A stretch of 64,000 nt of DNA from Gp1-AA122 sp035631655 (GCA_035631655.1 DASQIH010000047.1:1-64000), one strand, 5' to 3'. Counted from the first letter of the stretch, positions 17,503 through 27,024 are shown. The notes: a model not told the origin generated them from the letters alone. Made by a program: numbers and translations.

Positions 17503-19854
17503 ATGCCGGATTACAAGTGGCCGGAAGCGGATCAGCGGACATTAATCGGCAAACGGATTACGCGCGTTGACTCTCCGTTCAAAGTCTCGGGACGCGCGAA
17601 GTACACCTACGACACCAAGCGCCCGGACATGCTCTTCGGGAAAATGGTGCGCTCGCCATATGCGCACTGCAAGGTGGTCAGCATTGACACCAGCGCGGCC
17701 GAGAAGATGCCCGGCGTGAAGGCGGTCCACATTGTGCAGGGTGCGGGATCAGAAATTTTCTGGGCAGGCGATGAAATCGTCGCGGTCGCCGCTGTGGACG
17801 AGCCCACCGCGGAAAATGCCGCGCGCACGGTCCAAGTGAGGTATGAGAAGCTACCTCACTTGGTGAGCGACGCCGAACCCCCGGGCAACCTTCCCGAAGG
17901 AGGCCCGCTGGGCGAGCGCGAAATCCGCGACATGTATTTCACTCAGCAAGTTCCCGCGGCCGAAGTCGTTGCGCAAATCCAGAAGAATGGCATTGATTTC
18001 AAGCCTAACGAGGAACTATTGACTCAGGCGAAGCAGGTCGGCATGCCGGATGCGGTGGTGGATGCAATCCGCAACGCCAAAATCATTCCTCCGGGGGAAG
18101 GTTCCTATTACGAACGCGCCGCGGCCCAGACCCAGGGGGACCCCGACAAGGCCTTTTCCGAGGCGGAGGTCACCTCCGAAGGCTTGTACGGCGTTCCGGT
18201 AATCACCCATTGTTGCCTCGAGAGTCACGGCTCCATTGCCGAGTGGCCCGACAACGACCACCTGTTCGTCCATATCTCTACTCAAAACGTTTCGGGAATA
18301 CCCGGACAGATGGCCGAACCGCTGAAGATGCCCGCCACCAACATTCGTGTTCACCAGGACCACATTGGCGGTGGCTTTGGCAGCAAGTTCTCTCCTGATC
18401 GATGGGGGATTGTGACTGCCGAAATTTCCAAGAAGGCAGGAGGCAAGCCGGTTCGCATCATGCTCGAGCGTGACACGGAACTAGAAGTAGCGGGAGCGCG
18501 GCCTTCAGCCTACGGCCGGGTCAAACTGGGCGCGAAGAAAGATGGCACGCTAACAGCCTGGCAATCCCAGTCCTGGGGAACCGCGGGTCCAGGAGGGGGC
18601 GGAATGCCGCCGTTGCCTTACGTCTTCAAAGTTCCCAACCAGCGTAAAGAGCACATCGCCATTCGCAATAACATCGGCCCGGCGCGCGCCTGGCGTGCTC
18701 CGAACCATCCCCAGGCCTGCGTCATCACCGTGTGCGCACTCGATGATATGGCGGCCAAGCTCAACCTGGATCCTCTGGAATTCTTTCTCAAGAATCTGGC
18801 GATCACCGGCCCACGCGGCGACAACTACCGCGAAGAATTCGGTATCGCTGCCGACCTGATGGCCTGGAAGCAGAAATGGCATCCGCGTCCCGCAAAGGTC
18901 AGTGGAGTGGTTCAAGGCGTCGGGCTCTCGCTGCACACCTGGGGAGGCCGCGGCCACAAGAGCGATTGCGACCTGACTATTTATCCTGATGGTTCGGTGG
19001 ACATCAAGCTTGGATCGCAAGACCTGGGCACCGGCACGCGCACAGCCATTCTGGTCGTAGCCGCCGATACGCTCGGCATTCCGATGGATGCCATCAATCT
19101 TCAGATTGGGGACACCCTGTACCCACCGTCGGGCGGTTCGGGTGGATCGACCACGATTGGCGGCGTCAGTTCCTCAACCCGCCGCGCGGCGGTGGATGCC
19201 CGCGACGCGTTGTTCGCCAAAGTCGCCCCCGTTCTCGACGCTCAACCCGCCGATCTCGAATCGGCGAACGGAACGCTGCGCGTCAAGGGCAATGCCGGCC
19301 GGTCGCTAAGCTGGAAAGAGGCATGCGCAAAATTGGGTGCGATGCCGTTGACCATACGAGGAAAAAATCCCGACCCTACAAAGCCGCCTGATCTTACCAA
19401 CAGCGGGGTGGGCGGTGTGCAGATGGCCGAAGTCGAAGTGGACACCGAGACTGGCATAGTCAGGGTGAAGAAAATGGTGGCGGTACAGGACTGCGGCCTG
19501 ATCATCGATCTGAAAACGGCGGAGAGCCAGTGTTACGGGGCGATGATTATGGGCATCAGCTACTCGCTCTACGAAGAAAAGATCATGGACCAGACTACCG
19601 GGCGCATGCTGAACGCGGACATGCAGTTCTACCGGTTGGCAGGGCTCAATGACATCCCCGAGCTGGTCGTGCACATGATGACCGGCAAAGGCTACGACGA
19701 GCGCGGCGTGATTGGACTGGGCGAACCCCCGGTAATCTCGCCGGGCGCTGCTATTTCCAATGCGGTGGCGAACGCGATCGGAGTGCGTGTTCCCTTCCTA
19801 CCGCTCACTCCGGGCCGCGTGCTCAACGCTCTTGAGCAGAAGGCAGGTGCGTAA
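17503..19854 (+). CDS. Molybdopterin-binding catalytic subunit, xanthine dehydrogenase family
   Basis: The product has 783 residues. The N-terminal hammerhead domain (about 15-125) has VRSPYAHCKV and AVDEPTAENA. The cofactor-binding region has GGGFGSK, ARAWRAPNHPQ and, near the end, GLGEPPVISPGAAISNAVANA with the expected catalytic Glu. Residues about 128-208 hold an extra helical segment (VVAQIQKNGIDFKPNEELL, then AVVDAIRNA) not expected in the family. It hydroxylates an aldehyde, purine or N-heterocycle with water as oxygen source; the substrate cannot be told. No Tat signal is seen, so it would be exported with the 2Fe-2S subunit. It is translationally coupled to the FAD subunit (TAATG). 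Confidence 0.9.
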   Translation: MPDYKWPEADQRTLIGKRITRVDSPFKVSGRAKYTYDTKRPDMLFGKMVRSPYAHCKVVSIDTSAAEKMPGVKAVHIVQGAGSEIFWAGDEIVAVAAVDEPTAENAARTVQVRYEKLPHLVSDAEPPGNLPEGGPLGEREIRDMYFTQQVPAAEVVAQIQKNGIDFKPNEELLTQAKQVGMPDAVVDAIRNAKIIPPGEGSYYERAAAQTQGDPDKAFSEAEVTSEGLYGVPVITHCCLESHGSIAEWPDNDHLFVHISTQNVSGIPGQMAEPLKMPATNIRVHQDHIGGGFGSKFSPDRWGIVTAEISKKAGGKPVRIMLERDTELEVAGARPSAYGRVKLGAKKDGTLTAWQSQSWGTAGPGGGGMPPLPYVFKVPNQRKEHIAIRNNIGPARAWRAPNHPQACVITVCALDDMAAKLNLDPLEFFLKNLAITGPRGDNYREEFGIAADLMAWKQKWHPRPAKVSGVVQGVGLSLHTWGGRGHKSDCDLTIYPDGSVDIKLGSQDLGTGTRTAILVVAADTLGIPMDAINLQIGDTLYPPSGGSGGSTTIGGVSSSTRRAAVDARDALFAKVAPVLDAQPADLESANGTLRVKGNAGRSLSWKEACAKLGAMPLTIRGKNPDPTKPPDLTNSGVGGVQMAEVEVDTETGIVRVKKMVAVQDCGLIIDLKTAESQCYGAMIMGISYSLYEEKIMDQTTGRMLNADMQFYRLAGLNDIPELVVHMMTGKGYDERGVIGLGEPPVISPGAAISNAVANAIGVRVPFLPLTPGRVLNALEQKAGA

Positions 19855-20840
19855 TGCGGCCATTCGATTACGTGACACCGAAGACTCAGCAACAGGCGGT
19901 GAGTCTTCTGTCTACGAACTGGGGCCAGACGGAAGTTCTGGCCGGAGGCACGGATCTTTTGTCGTTGATGAAGGATGATGTCCTCGCCCCCAAGCGACTG
20001 GTCAACATTAAACAGCTTCCGAACCTGCGCGGAGTGACCTACGGCAGGCAAGGCCTTCGCATCGGCGCTCTCACCTTACTTGCCGAAGCAGCCGATGACG
20101 CCAATGTTCGCAAGAACTATCCCGTGCTGGCGGAGGCTGTAGACGAAGCCGCCAGCCCACAGATTCGCAATATGGCGACCTTGGGCGGAAACCTGTGCCA
20201 GCGCCCGCGTTGCTGGTATTTCCGCAACGGCTTTGGATTGCTGCCAAAGGACGAGACCGGCAAGGATCTGGTGGACCAGGGTGATAACCGCTATCACGCC
20301 ATTCTTGGCAACGATGGTCCCGCCAAGTTCGTAAGTCCCTCGACCATTGTTCCCATGCTGATCGCGTATGGCGCCACGATCACGATCACTGGGCCGAAGG
20401 GGAACCGTGAACTGCCGCTGGAGAAATTTTTCGTGATTCCGAAAAACGAAGGCGAGCGGGAACACGATTTGCGAGCCAACGAAATCGTTACCGTCATCTC
20501 CGTTCCGCCTGCCGAAGGTCTGAAGGCGGCGCACTATGAAGTTCGCCAGAAAGCGGCGTTTGACTGGCCGCTGGCGGTTGCGGCTGTTGCTCTGAAGATG
20601 AACGGCTCTAATGTGAGTTCCGCCCGAGTCGTCATGGGCCAGGTTGCGCCGGTGCCGTGGCCGTCTCCGGAAGCGGAGGCAGCCCTGGTCGGCAAAAGCG
20701 TGACAGAAAATGCGGCCAGAGCTGCCGGCCAAGCTGCCTTGAAAAACGCCCGCAGCCTGAGTCACAACGCCTACAAGATTCAACTGGCGCGCGTGGCCGT
20801 GAAACGCGCGATTCTGAAGGCTGCGGGAGGTGCCGCATGA
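19854..20840 (+). CDS. FAD-binding subunit of the molybdenum hydroxylase
   Basis: The product has 328 residues. The FAD-binding domain has VLAGGTDLLSLMKD, then IRNMATLGGNLCQRPRCWYFR. The latter has the Cys-rich insertion seen in family members that bind an additional iron-sulphur cluster. The C-terminal CO_deh_flav_C domain begins near residue 215. The start overlaps the previous stop by one base and the end overlaps the next gene by four bases (ATGA), so translation is coupled. It would take electrons from the 2Fe-2S subunit and pass them to an acceptor, perhaps a cytochrome. Confidence 0.9.
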   Translation: MRPFDYVTPKTQQQAVSLLSTNWGQTEVLAGGTDLLSLMKDDVLAPKRLVNIKQLPNLRGVTYGRQGLRIGALTLLAEAADDANVRKNYPVLAEAVDEAASPQIRNMATLGGNLCQRPRCWYFRNGFGLLPKDETGKDLVDQGDNRYHAILGNDGPAKFVSPSTIVPMLIAYGATITITGPKGNRELPLEKFFVIPKNEGEREHDLRANEIVTVISVPPAEGLKAAHYEVRQKAAFDWPLAVAAVALKMNGSNVSSARVVMGQVAPVPWPSPEAEAALVGKSVTENAARAAGQAALKNARSLSHNAYKIQLARVAVKRAILKAAGGAA

Positions 20841-21070
20841 AAACCGAATTCGAGCGCTTCAACACCAATCATCCGGACCTCTGTCCCGCGCTGCGCTGGA
20901 AAGGGCAATTCATCGAGACCGAGCCCGACCCTACGGTGCCGTCCTCGAACTCAGGTCTGTACTGGTGCGTCCATACACAAACCTGCATCGGTCCTGACGG
21001 AAAGCTTGCCGAACCTGGCAACTGTTCTTCTCGGAATCGTAAATGCCACGGCACAGGCAAGTGTGATTAG
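20837..21070 (+). CDS. Small Cys-rich protein at the end of the molybdenum hydroxylase operon
   Basis: The product has 77 residues. The ATG overlaps the previous stop as ATGA, which argues for a real, coupled gene. It contains six cysteines: LCPAL, then WCVHTQTC, GNCSS and KCHGTGKC. The spacing does not match a standard ferredoxin or rubredoxin. It may bind metal, help assembly or serve as an electron mediator. I do not recognise a family. Confidence 0.7.
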   Translation: MKTEFERFNTNHPDLCPALRWKGQFIETEPDPTVPSSNSGLYWCVHTQTCIGPDGKLAEPGNCSSRNRKCHGTGKCD

Positions 21071-21143
21071 CAACTGTCATCTAGGGCCTGAGAGACTGAA
21101 GCGAGAGCGAAAATCCGAAAGCCTAGAGCCGAGCGCCCCAAGC

Positions 21144-23978
21144 CTACTTCACTTTCTCGTATTCCGCCTTCGCCTGCTTAAGAATAGGAACATCCGGGTC
21201 CGCATCTTTCCAGGCCGCGAAGAAGTCCTGATAAGCCACTCGGCTCTTCGCGTTGTCACCTTGCAGAGCGTAAGCACGTGCCAGGCCGAGCCGGGCAAGC
21301 GGAACCAGTACGTCCACGCCGTACCAAGCCTTGATATCCAGAATCTTCTGAAACTCCTGTGCAGCTTCCGCGCCTTGCTTTGCCTTAAGATAGGTCCAGC
21401 CACGTACGTAGCTCACGCCGGAATTCGCGCGTCCGTAAACTGCCGCTGTGTCCAGCAGATCGATAGCCTTGGCCGTTTCTCCATGCCGTAGTTCGATCAA
21501 GGTGCGGATCAGCGGAACATAAACGAATTGCGCCATCGTGTCGTTCGGGCGACGACGACCGATGTCATCGGCCAGGCTCAGCGCCTTTTTCTCGTCGCCC
21601 GAAATCGCCAGTGCATAAGCGGCACTGGTTTCCACCTGGGGAGAGCTGGCAAGCTTCAGAGCTTCCGTAGCCCCGTTCACGGCCGGGGCATGATTGCCTG
21701 CTACAGCTTCAAAAACTGCTTGTTGCGCCAGCATAAGAGGGACGGACTCCTTCAGGTTCAAACGGGTAGCCGCGTCGTTGGCCTTACGAATGAACTCGCG
21801 GGCCTGCTTAAACTGTCCCCGCGCATCCGCCAAGCCGGCTCGATAACCAAGCACCATATACTCGCCATTGGGCGCCGCCGCAGCCTGCTGTAACTCCTTC
21901 TCCAGGGTCGCATCGTCGCCCTGGGCCCATGCCAGCGTGCCCGACATGATATGCAGGCTGGGAAAGTTCAAATTGTGCTGGAAGGCGCTATTCACGGTGG
22001 CCTTGGCTTCATCCAGCCGGTTCAGACCCATGTATGCGACCGCAAGGTTCTCATAACCGGACCCGCTGGAAGGGTCGGTATCGATCGATAGGCGGGCATT
22101 CTTCACGGCATTGTCAAACTGCCCCAATTCGAGGTAGATGCTAGCCAGGTTGTTGGATGGAATGTAATCCCTGGGATAAGTCTGCTTGTACATCTCGAGC
22201 GCGGTAATTCCCTTGTCCAGCTGCCCGGCGTCGGCGTAGTAGTGCGACATGATGTACAGCTTTTCGCGTTCGCTGGCTCGATCCCGCAGCTCAAAGGCTT
22301 TTTGCCGGTACTGTTCGGACAATTGCGACTGCCCCAAGTTGTTATACACGGCACCCAATCGCGCATAGGCCATCGCGAAGTTAGGATCTAGCTCCACGGC
22401 GCGCTGATAATTGGGCAACGCTTCCAGTTCAAGGCCCGCCGAATGTTTCATGTCGCCCAGCGTGAAGGCCTTTAATGCTTCCAAGGAAGAGGTGGTGGCT
22501 TCTGAAAGTGGCTTGTCAAACTTCTGCACCGATGACAGTGACTCGCCCAGCTTCCCCCGCAGCTCTGAGCCGGCTTTATGCAGCGCATTCAAAACCTCTT
22601 CTTTACTGCCCGACTGGATTTGCTCGCGATCCAAAGAGTCGCCGCTCGCGGCATTCATCGCCTCCAGCGTGATGACATACTGATTCCCAAGGCTTGCGAT
22701 CGAGCCGGTAAGCATCGCCTTGATCCCGTTGCGCTGGCAGATTTCGCGTCCGATTTCGCTGGTGATTCGCTCATCCGGCGCCCGCCCCATGAATTGCAGC
22801 GTCTGTTGCGCTTTTCGTTCCGGAAAAACATTCAGGTAAGGCGATTGTTCCAGGTCCACGGCCAGCGCTTTCTTCAGGGTTCCATCAAATACTGGATCGG
22901 CCGTCGTATTCACAAAGTCGGTCACCAGGATAGTATCCTTCTCGCTCATGGCGCGGCCACGGTGCACGGAGAAGAACATGGCCAAGGCAAACGCAACCAC
23001 CACCACTCCGGCAATAGCGCCGTACCTGCCTAGAGTTAGCGTTCGATGAGATGGCTTGGTTTCAGGAAGACGGACTTGTCCGCTGGAGACCGCCGCCAAT
23101 TGCGCCGACTCGCTATCCCGCTTCAGCCGCTTCAAATCGGCGCGGACTTCCGCGGCGCCCTGATAACGCAAGTCGCGGTCTTTCTCCAGCAGCTTGCGGA
23201 TAATTTCTTCCAGCTTGGGCGGAACTTCAGGATTTAAGCGAACCGGAGCCACCGGGACACGGTTCAGGATGGCCTCAAACATAATTGCCGTCGTCTCACC
23301 GCGAAAAGGAAGTGTACCGGTAGCCATCTCGTACAAAACCGCACCAAAGGAAAACAGATCGGTGCGCGCATCCAGTTCTTTTGCTTTTGCCTGCTCCGGA
23401 GACATGTACGCGACCGTGCCCACCGTGCTGCCGGGATTCGTGAGGGTCGCATCGCTCAGCTGCGAACTGCCCATCGTCGTGGTGTTTCCGATTCCTACGG
23501 AAGCGGACCTGGCAGCCTTTGCCAGCCCGAAATCGAGAATCTTGACCTGCATCCGCTCGGTGACAAAAATATTGGCCGGCTTGATATCGCGGTGCACGAT
23601 CCCCTTAGCATGGGCAGCCTCGAGGCCATCGGCGATCTGGATAGCCAATTCCAAGACTTGGCTGATCTCGAGCGGCTCCTTCTCTATTCGGCTCTTCAGA
23701 GTCTCGCCTTGCAGCAACTCCATGGCGATGAAGTGACGGCCGTTTTCCTGCCCAATCTCGTAAATCGTGCAGATATTTGGGTGGTTTAGTGCCGACGCCG
23801 AACGCGCCTCGCGCTGAAAGCGCTCCAGCGCCTGCGGGTCATTCTCCATGTCTTCAGGCAGGAACTTGAGAGCAACGTGGCGGCCCAGGTTGAGGTCCTC
23901 GGCTTCGTACACCACGCCCATGCCGCCTCCACCCAGTTGGTGCAGGACGCGATAATGGGAGATGGTCTCGCTGATCAT
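21144..23978 (-). CDS. Transmembrane Ser/Thr protein kinase with C-terminal TPR array
   Basis: About 944 residues from the ATG at 23978; the frame is open to 24059. The kinase domain (about 8-280) has an intact glycine loop (LGGGGMGVVYEAED), VALK, HRDIKPANIF, DFGLAK and YMSPEQ, so it should be active. A single membrane segment follows (YGAIAGVVVVAFALAMFF). The extracellular part begins with a TolB-N-like region (ILVTDFVNTTADPVFDG) and continues with about ten TPR units, including ALPNYQRAVELDPNFAMAYA. This architecture is abundant in Acidobacteriota. Its substrates are unknown. It lies convergent to the molybdenum hydroxylase operon with no evident link. Confidence 0.9.
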   Translation of the reverse strand: MISETISHYRVLHQLGGGGMGVVYEAEDLNLGRHVALKFLPEDMENDPQALERFQREARSASALNHPNICTIYEIGQENGRHFIAMELLQGETLKSRIEKEPLEISQVLELAIQIADGLEAAHAKGIVHRDIKPANIFVTERMQVKILDFGLAKAARSASVGIGNTTTMGSSQLSDATLTNPGSTVGTVAYMSPEQAKAKELDARTDLFSFGAVLYEMATGTLPFRGETTAIMFEAILNRVPVAPVRLNPEVPPKLEEIIRKLLEKDRDLRYQGAAEVRADLKRLKRDSESAQLAAVSSGQVRLPETKPSHRTLTLGRYGAIAGVVVVAFALAMFFSVHRGRAMSEKDTILVTDFVNTTADPVFDGTLKKALAVDLEQSPYLNVFPERKAQQTLQFMGRAPDERITSEIGREICQRNGIKAMLTGSIASLGNQYVITLEAMNAASGDSLDREQIQSGSKEEVLNALHKAGSELRGKLGESLSSVQKFDKPLSEATTSSLEALKAFTLGDMKHSAGLELEALPNYQRAVELDPNFAMAYARLGAVYNNLGQSQLSEQYRQKAFELRDRASEREKLYIMSHYYADAGQLDKGITALEMYKQTYPRDYIPSNNLASIYLELGQFDNAVKNARLSIDTDPSSGSGYENLAVAYMGLNRLDEAKATVNSAFQHNLNFPSLHIMSGTLAWAQGDDATLEKELQQAAAAPNGEYMVLGYRAGLADARGQFKQAREFIRKANDAATRLNLKESVPLMLAQQAVFEAVAGNHAPAVNGATEALKLASSPQVETSAAYALAISGDEKKALSLADDIGRRRPNDTMAQFVYVPLIRTLIELRHGETAKAIDLLDTAAVYGRANSGVSYVRGWTYLKAKQGAEAAQEFQKILDIKAWYGVDVLVPLARLGLARAYALQGDNAKSRVAYQDFFAAWKDADPDVPILKQAKAEYEKVK

Positions 23979-24146
23979 GAACAGCTTTGCCCTGGAAGAC
24001 TGCTTCATCCGATGGTAGGTGGCACCTGCACTGCTAGTCAACCGAGGTGTTTCAACCAAGACTACACACCCGTGTTGATAGTACGTTGGCCAACCTCAGA
24101 CGGTTCCTATCTTCTTGTCGGTCCAAGGCGGGTTCAGCTTAGACCT

Positions 24147-24187
24147 GGTCATTCCGAGGCGGTTTTAGTGGCGAGGAGTCTCGGTGT
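24147..24187. repeat. Degenerate copy of the TCATTCCGAG intergenic repeat
   Basis: GGTCATTCCGAGGCGG followed by GCGAGGAGTCT resembles the repeats at 25085 and 54740 but has several changes. It lies in the intergenic space upstream of the 24293 gene. Confidence 0.35.
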
Positions 24188-24292
24188 TATGTTTCTCCTG
24201 CAAGATTTAGGAACCTTGCAGGATTGACAGCTCACCACTGGTCATTTTTTCGTAAAATAGTGGCAAGCCTTTAGTGGGGCGAGGAGTTCCCT

Positions 24293-24958
24293 ATGCGTAA
24301 CCGTCTGCTTTTCGTTGCACTCGTCGCAGTCCTTTCAATTTCCGTCTCCGCAGCCGCACAGCAGATTCGCGGCGACTATCTCGAAACTCGCAGCGCCGAC
24401 ATCTACACCGGCCAGTGTTTCGCCAACGGCGAAGTGAACCTGGTCGGGGATGAGGCGATTCTCGCCTGGCACGTGCAGAGTGGAACCTGGAACGGCGTCT
24501 CGCTCGCCGGTCTCTCTGTCGCCGCGGCCGTGCGAGCACGCGGTACTTTGGGAGATCCTTACGAGAATCCCTATCCTGCGCAAGCTGTTCTGCTTGTCGA
24601 CGATCAGGCCAACGATCAGCAACGCGCCGCCCTGGAAGACTTCGCGCACCACATGGCGGGCAAGCTCCTGGAACATGTCGATCGTGTGATTGCAGCGCCG
24701 GTGCAACTCGAAGTCAGCCGGGAACAGCATGGATTCGCCTTGTTGCGTGCCGGCCAGTTCGCCACGGTCCAAACCCGCTCCCTCGGGGAGAAGGATCATC
24801 TCTGCGGCAATGAGGTCACCTTCTATCCGCCGCTGACAAACTTGGCGCATGCCATGCCGGCGGTCGCGGTCACCGACCAGTACCGTGGCCCGGGACTGGG
24901 TGTCTCCTGGGATCTGCACGGCAAGCGCAGCGCCTTCGTCGGCAGCTTTGCCCGGTAA
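24293..24958 (+). CDS. Secreted DUF1326 protein
   Basis: The product has 221 residues. A signal peptide (MRNRLLFVALVAVLSISVSA) is followed by YLETRSADIYTGQCFANGE, the hallmark start of DUF1326 proteins, and a conserved Cys near the end (HLCGNEVTFYPP). GAGGAG precedes the start codon. No biochemical role is established for this family that I can name. It appears to be transcribed alone. Confidence 0.75.
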   Translation: MRNRLLFVALVAVLSISVSAAAQQIRGDYLETRSADIYTGQCFANGEVNLVGDEAILAWHVQSGTWNGVSLAGLSVAAAVRARGTLGDPYENPYPAQAVLLVDDQANDQQRAALEDFAHHMAGKLLEHVDRVIAAPVQLEVSREQHGFALLRAGQFATVQTRSLGEKDHLCGNEVTFYPPLTNLAHAMPAVAVTDQYRGPGLGVSWDLHGKRSAFVGSFAR

Positions 24959-25084
24959 GATTTACTAACATATGGAGGCGGGTCTTCGACCTGCCGCCCA
25001 GAAGTTCGAGAGCAAGTCGGCCCCTCAACTTCACTCAAGGCTTATCCTGCCCGGCGCAACATGATTCTTGTTATTCCGAGATTC

Positions 25085-25112
25085 TTGTCATTCCGAGCGC
25101 AGCGAGGAATCT
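25085..25112 (+). repeat. TCATTCCGAGCG intergenic repeat, half copy
   Basis: TTGTCATTCCGAGCG (25085-25099), then CAGCGAGGAATCTGC. This is the left half of the element found complete at 54740-54828; no right end is seen. A shorter TTATTCCGAG copy precedes it. Read as protein, it gives the well-known artefact CHSERSEES. Confidence 0.65.
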
Positions 25113-25151
25113 GCTTTTTCTCGTTCTCTTGTGCTCCTTAACTCAACTGCC

Positions 25152-25802
25152 ATGAGGAAACTTCTCTTCGCTGTCATCTTCTGTTGCCTGGCTATCTCCG
25201 CCTTCGCGGCCAGCACGAAAATAGAGACCATCAGTAAACCAGCCGATTCCCCTGTCCCCGAAACCGTCTGGCAAGCCTTGGAACAAAACGGCTACCGCGT
25301 CGTTTTCGATGACAGCAGGGTCGCCTGCGACCTCTGGCTGCGTAAGGCCGTGCCCAGCTCTAACGTTAAGGAAACCGAGGGAGCCCTATACCCGCAACTC
25401 TTGCCCTCCACCATGGTCGGGCTTATCTCCTTTCCCAAAGCTGCCACCGATTATCGGGGCGAAGCCATTAAACCTGGTTTCTATACCTTGCGGTACGTGT
25501 TGCTACCCAATGACGGAAACCATCTAGGGGTCGCACCCAACCGCGACTTTCTCCTGCTGATTCCGGTTGCTTCTGATCCCGATCCCAATGCGCAATTCAA
25601 GTACCAGGAGCTCATCAACCTGAGCCGCAAGGCCACGGGCACCCAGCATCCCGGGCCTCTCAGCATGGTAGGGGCGGGAGCTGCCGTTCCCGGCATTTCC
25701 CAAGATGATCAGGAGCACTGGATTTTCAGCGCGAAACTAACATTGGTGTCCGGTGAGGCGATTCCGTTCGGATTGATAGTAAAGGGGACGGCACCCCAGT
25801 AG
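25152..25802 (+). CDS. Secreted protein of unknown function
   Basis: The product has 216 residues from the ATG at 25152. The frame is open to 25068, but the extra residues are the translated intergenic repeat and are rejected. A signal peptide (MRKLLFAVIFCCLAISAFAA) is clear. The mature part is a beta-rich single domain with KPGFYTLRYVLLPNDGNH and RDFLLLIPVASDPDPN, which resembles DUF2911-like proteins, though I am not certain. It follows the DUF1326 gene in the same direction after about 190 bp. Confidence 0.65.
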   Translation: MRKLLFAVIFCCLAISAFAASTKIETISKPADSPVPETVWQALEQNGYRVVFDDSRVACDLWLRKAVPSSNVKETEGALYPQLLPSTMVGLISFPKAATDYRGEAIKPGFYTLRYVLLPNDGNHLGVAPNRDFLLLIPVASDPDPNAQFKYQELINLSRKATGTQHPGPLSMVGAGAAVPGISQDDQEHWIFSAKLTLVSGEAIPFGLIVKGTAPQ

Positions 25803-26131
25803 GGATCGTTGCATTCTACATCTTTGGCTGTTGCCGGACTCATCACCCAGAGCCAGTCTGGCAACCTGTTGATTTCGTTCGCTTTCACCAGAGGGCACCG
25901 GGAAACGCCGCGAATGCCAACCAAAACCCCGTTGCAATTCTCATCAAAGTCCAGTTGAAACTTTCATCGCAAGGTGCTCGGCTGCAGAATCAATGTCCGC
26001 CTATCCGCCTGATCCTCAATTAGATGGCGACCGTCAGCACGATAGTGAGCGATTTGTCGAATTGCGGCACGACAATTGCCTTTACACAGGGTGACGGGCG
26101 GCCAAGAAAAGGCCCTCGGGCGAGGTGACTT
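25803..26131. other. Intergenic stretch without a convincing gene
   Basis: I see no gene, terminator or clear promoter. On the minus strand a short open frame ends at about 26024 and reads GRPSPCVKAIVVPQFDK, which might be the tail of a lost gene, but it is too short to name. Confidence 0.4.
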
Positions 26132-26806
26132 ATGACAGTCCTACTGGTCCTCTTAACCTTCGTGACCTTCTTACTCATCGATCATTTCTACAGCCGCAAA
26201 CATGCGGTGCAGCCGGTATTGCAGATGGCGCCTTCCAAGCGAGAAGCAGCCGCACGCCTAGAGCCCAGCCTGGTCGGCGGCTTCCAGGTCCCAGAGAATC
26301 TGCGCTATCACCCCGGCCACACCTGGGCCTTGAACGAGAGTCCGAGCCTGGTGCGCGTAGGCATGGACGATTTCGCCTGCAAGCTGGTGGGCAAGATGGA
26401 GCACATCACCCTGCCGCAACGTGGTCAGTGGATCCGCCAAGGCCAGAAGATCTGCACCGTCCATCGCGATGGCAGCGCCGTCGACATGGTGTCGCCGATC
26501 GAGGGCAGCGTGGCCGATATTAACGATGCGCTCGCACGGGATCCCAAGCTGGCGCTGCGCGACCCCTACGGCGATGGCTGGTTTGTTACCGTGCAGTCGC
26601 CCGATGCCAAGACAAACTTCCGCAACCTGCTGAGTGGCGCTCTGGCTCGTTGGTGGACGGAAGAGTCAGCGAGCCGCCTGCAGCGCAAGATGCCGATGGC
26701 GCTCGGAGCTCTTGCCCAGGATGGTGGCGTGGCGATGGATAACCTGACCGTGCAAATGCCCGATCAGGACTGGACTGTGTTGGCGAAAGAATTCTTCCTG
26801 TCATAA
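26132..26806 (+). CDS. Membrane-anchored GcvH-like protein lacking the lipoyl lysine
   Basis: The product has 224 residues. An N-terminal membrane segment (VLLVLLTFVTFLLIDHF) precedes a GcvH-type lipoyl-domain fold at residues about 55-165. That region has YHPGHTWAL, VGMDDFACKLVG, LPQRGQWIRQGQ, SPIEGSVADIN and DPYGDGWFV, all lined up with GcvH. Where GcvH has ESVKAAS, this protein has HRDGSAV; Gly114 takes the lysine's place, so it cannot be lipoylated in the usual way. The C-terminal 60 residues are not GcvH. No glycine cleavage genes are near. It may be a structural or binding relative. Spacing to the next operon is about 310 bp. Confidence 0.8.
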   Translation: MTVLLVLLTFVTFLLIDHFYSRKHAVQPVLQMAPSKREAAARLEPSLVGGFQVPENLRYHPGHTWALNESPSLVRVGMDDFACKLVGKMEHITLPQRGQWIRQGQKICTVHRDGSAVDMVSPIEGSVADINDALARDPKLALRDPYGDGWFVTVQSPDAKTNFRNLLSGALARWWTEESASRLQRKMPMALGALAQDGGVAMDNLTVQMPDQDWTVLAKEFFLS

Positions 26807-27024
26807 GTCTATCTAAGGGGACCTGTATGGACCTCCCGAGCGGCCGCCCGGATTCGAGCCAGGGAAGCTCAAATGCGGGCGGCCAATTTCGTTCTCGGCA
26901 ACACCGGCGCGGCGAGGTTAGGAAAATCGAAAAAGCTGATCGCAGGCTTTCAAAATGCCGATCTACAGGATGCAGGCGGAAAGTGACGTCAGTAACAAGT
27001 TCCCGTTTACCAAATGTTTACCGA

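Noticed and set aside
20076..20783. Minus-strand open frame of 235 codons
   Set aside because: Antisense to the FAD subunit, with no family features.
24224..24258. TTGACA and TAAAAT as a promoter of the 24293 gene
   Set aside because: The spacer is 23 bases, too long for a sigma-70 promoter.
25068..25151. N-terminal extension containing CHSERSEES
   Set aside because: It is the translation of an intergenic repeat. The signal peptide starts at 25152.
25960..26130. Minus-strand fragment reading GRPSPCVKAIVVPQFDK, possible RidA tail
   Set aside because: Too short, no start, and resemblance too weak to annotate.
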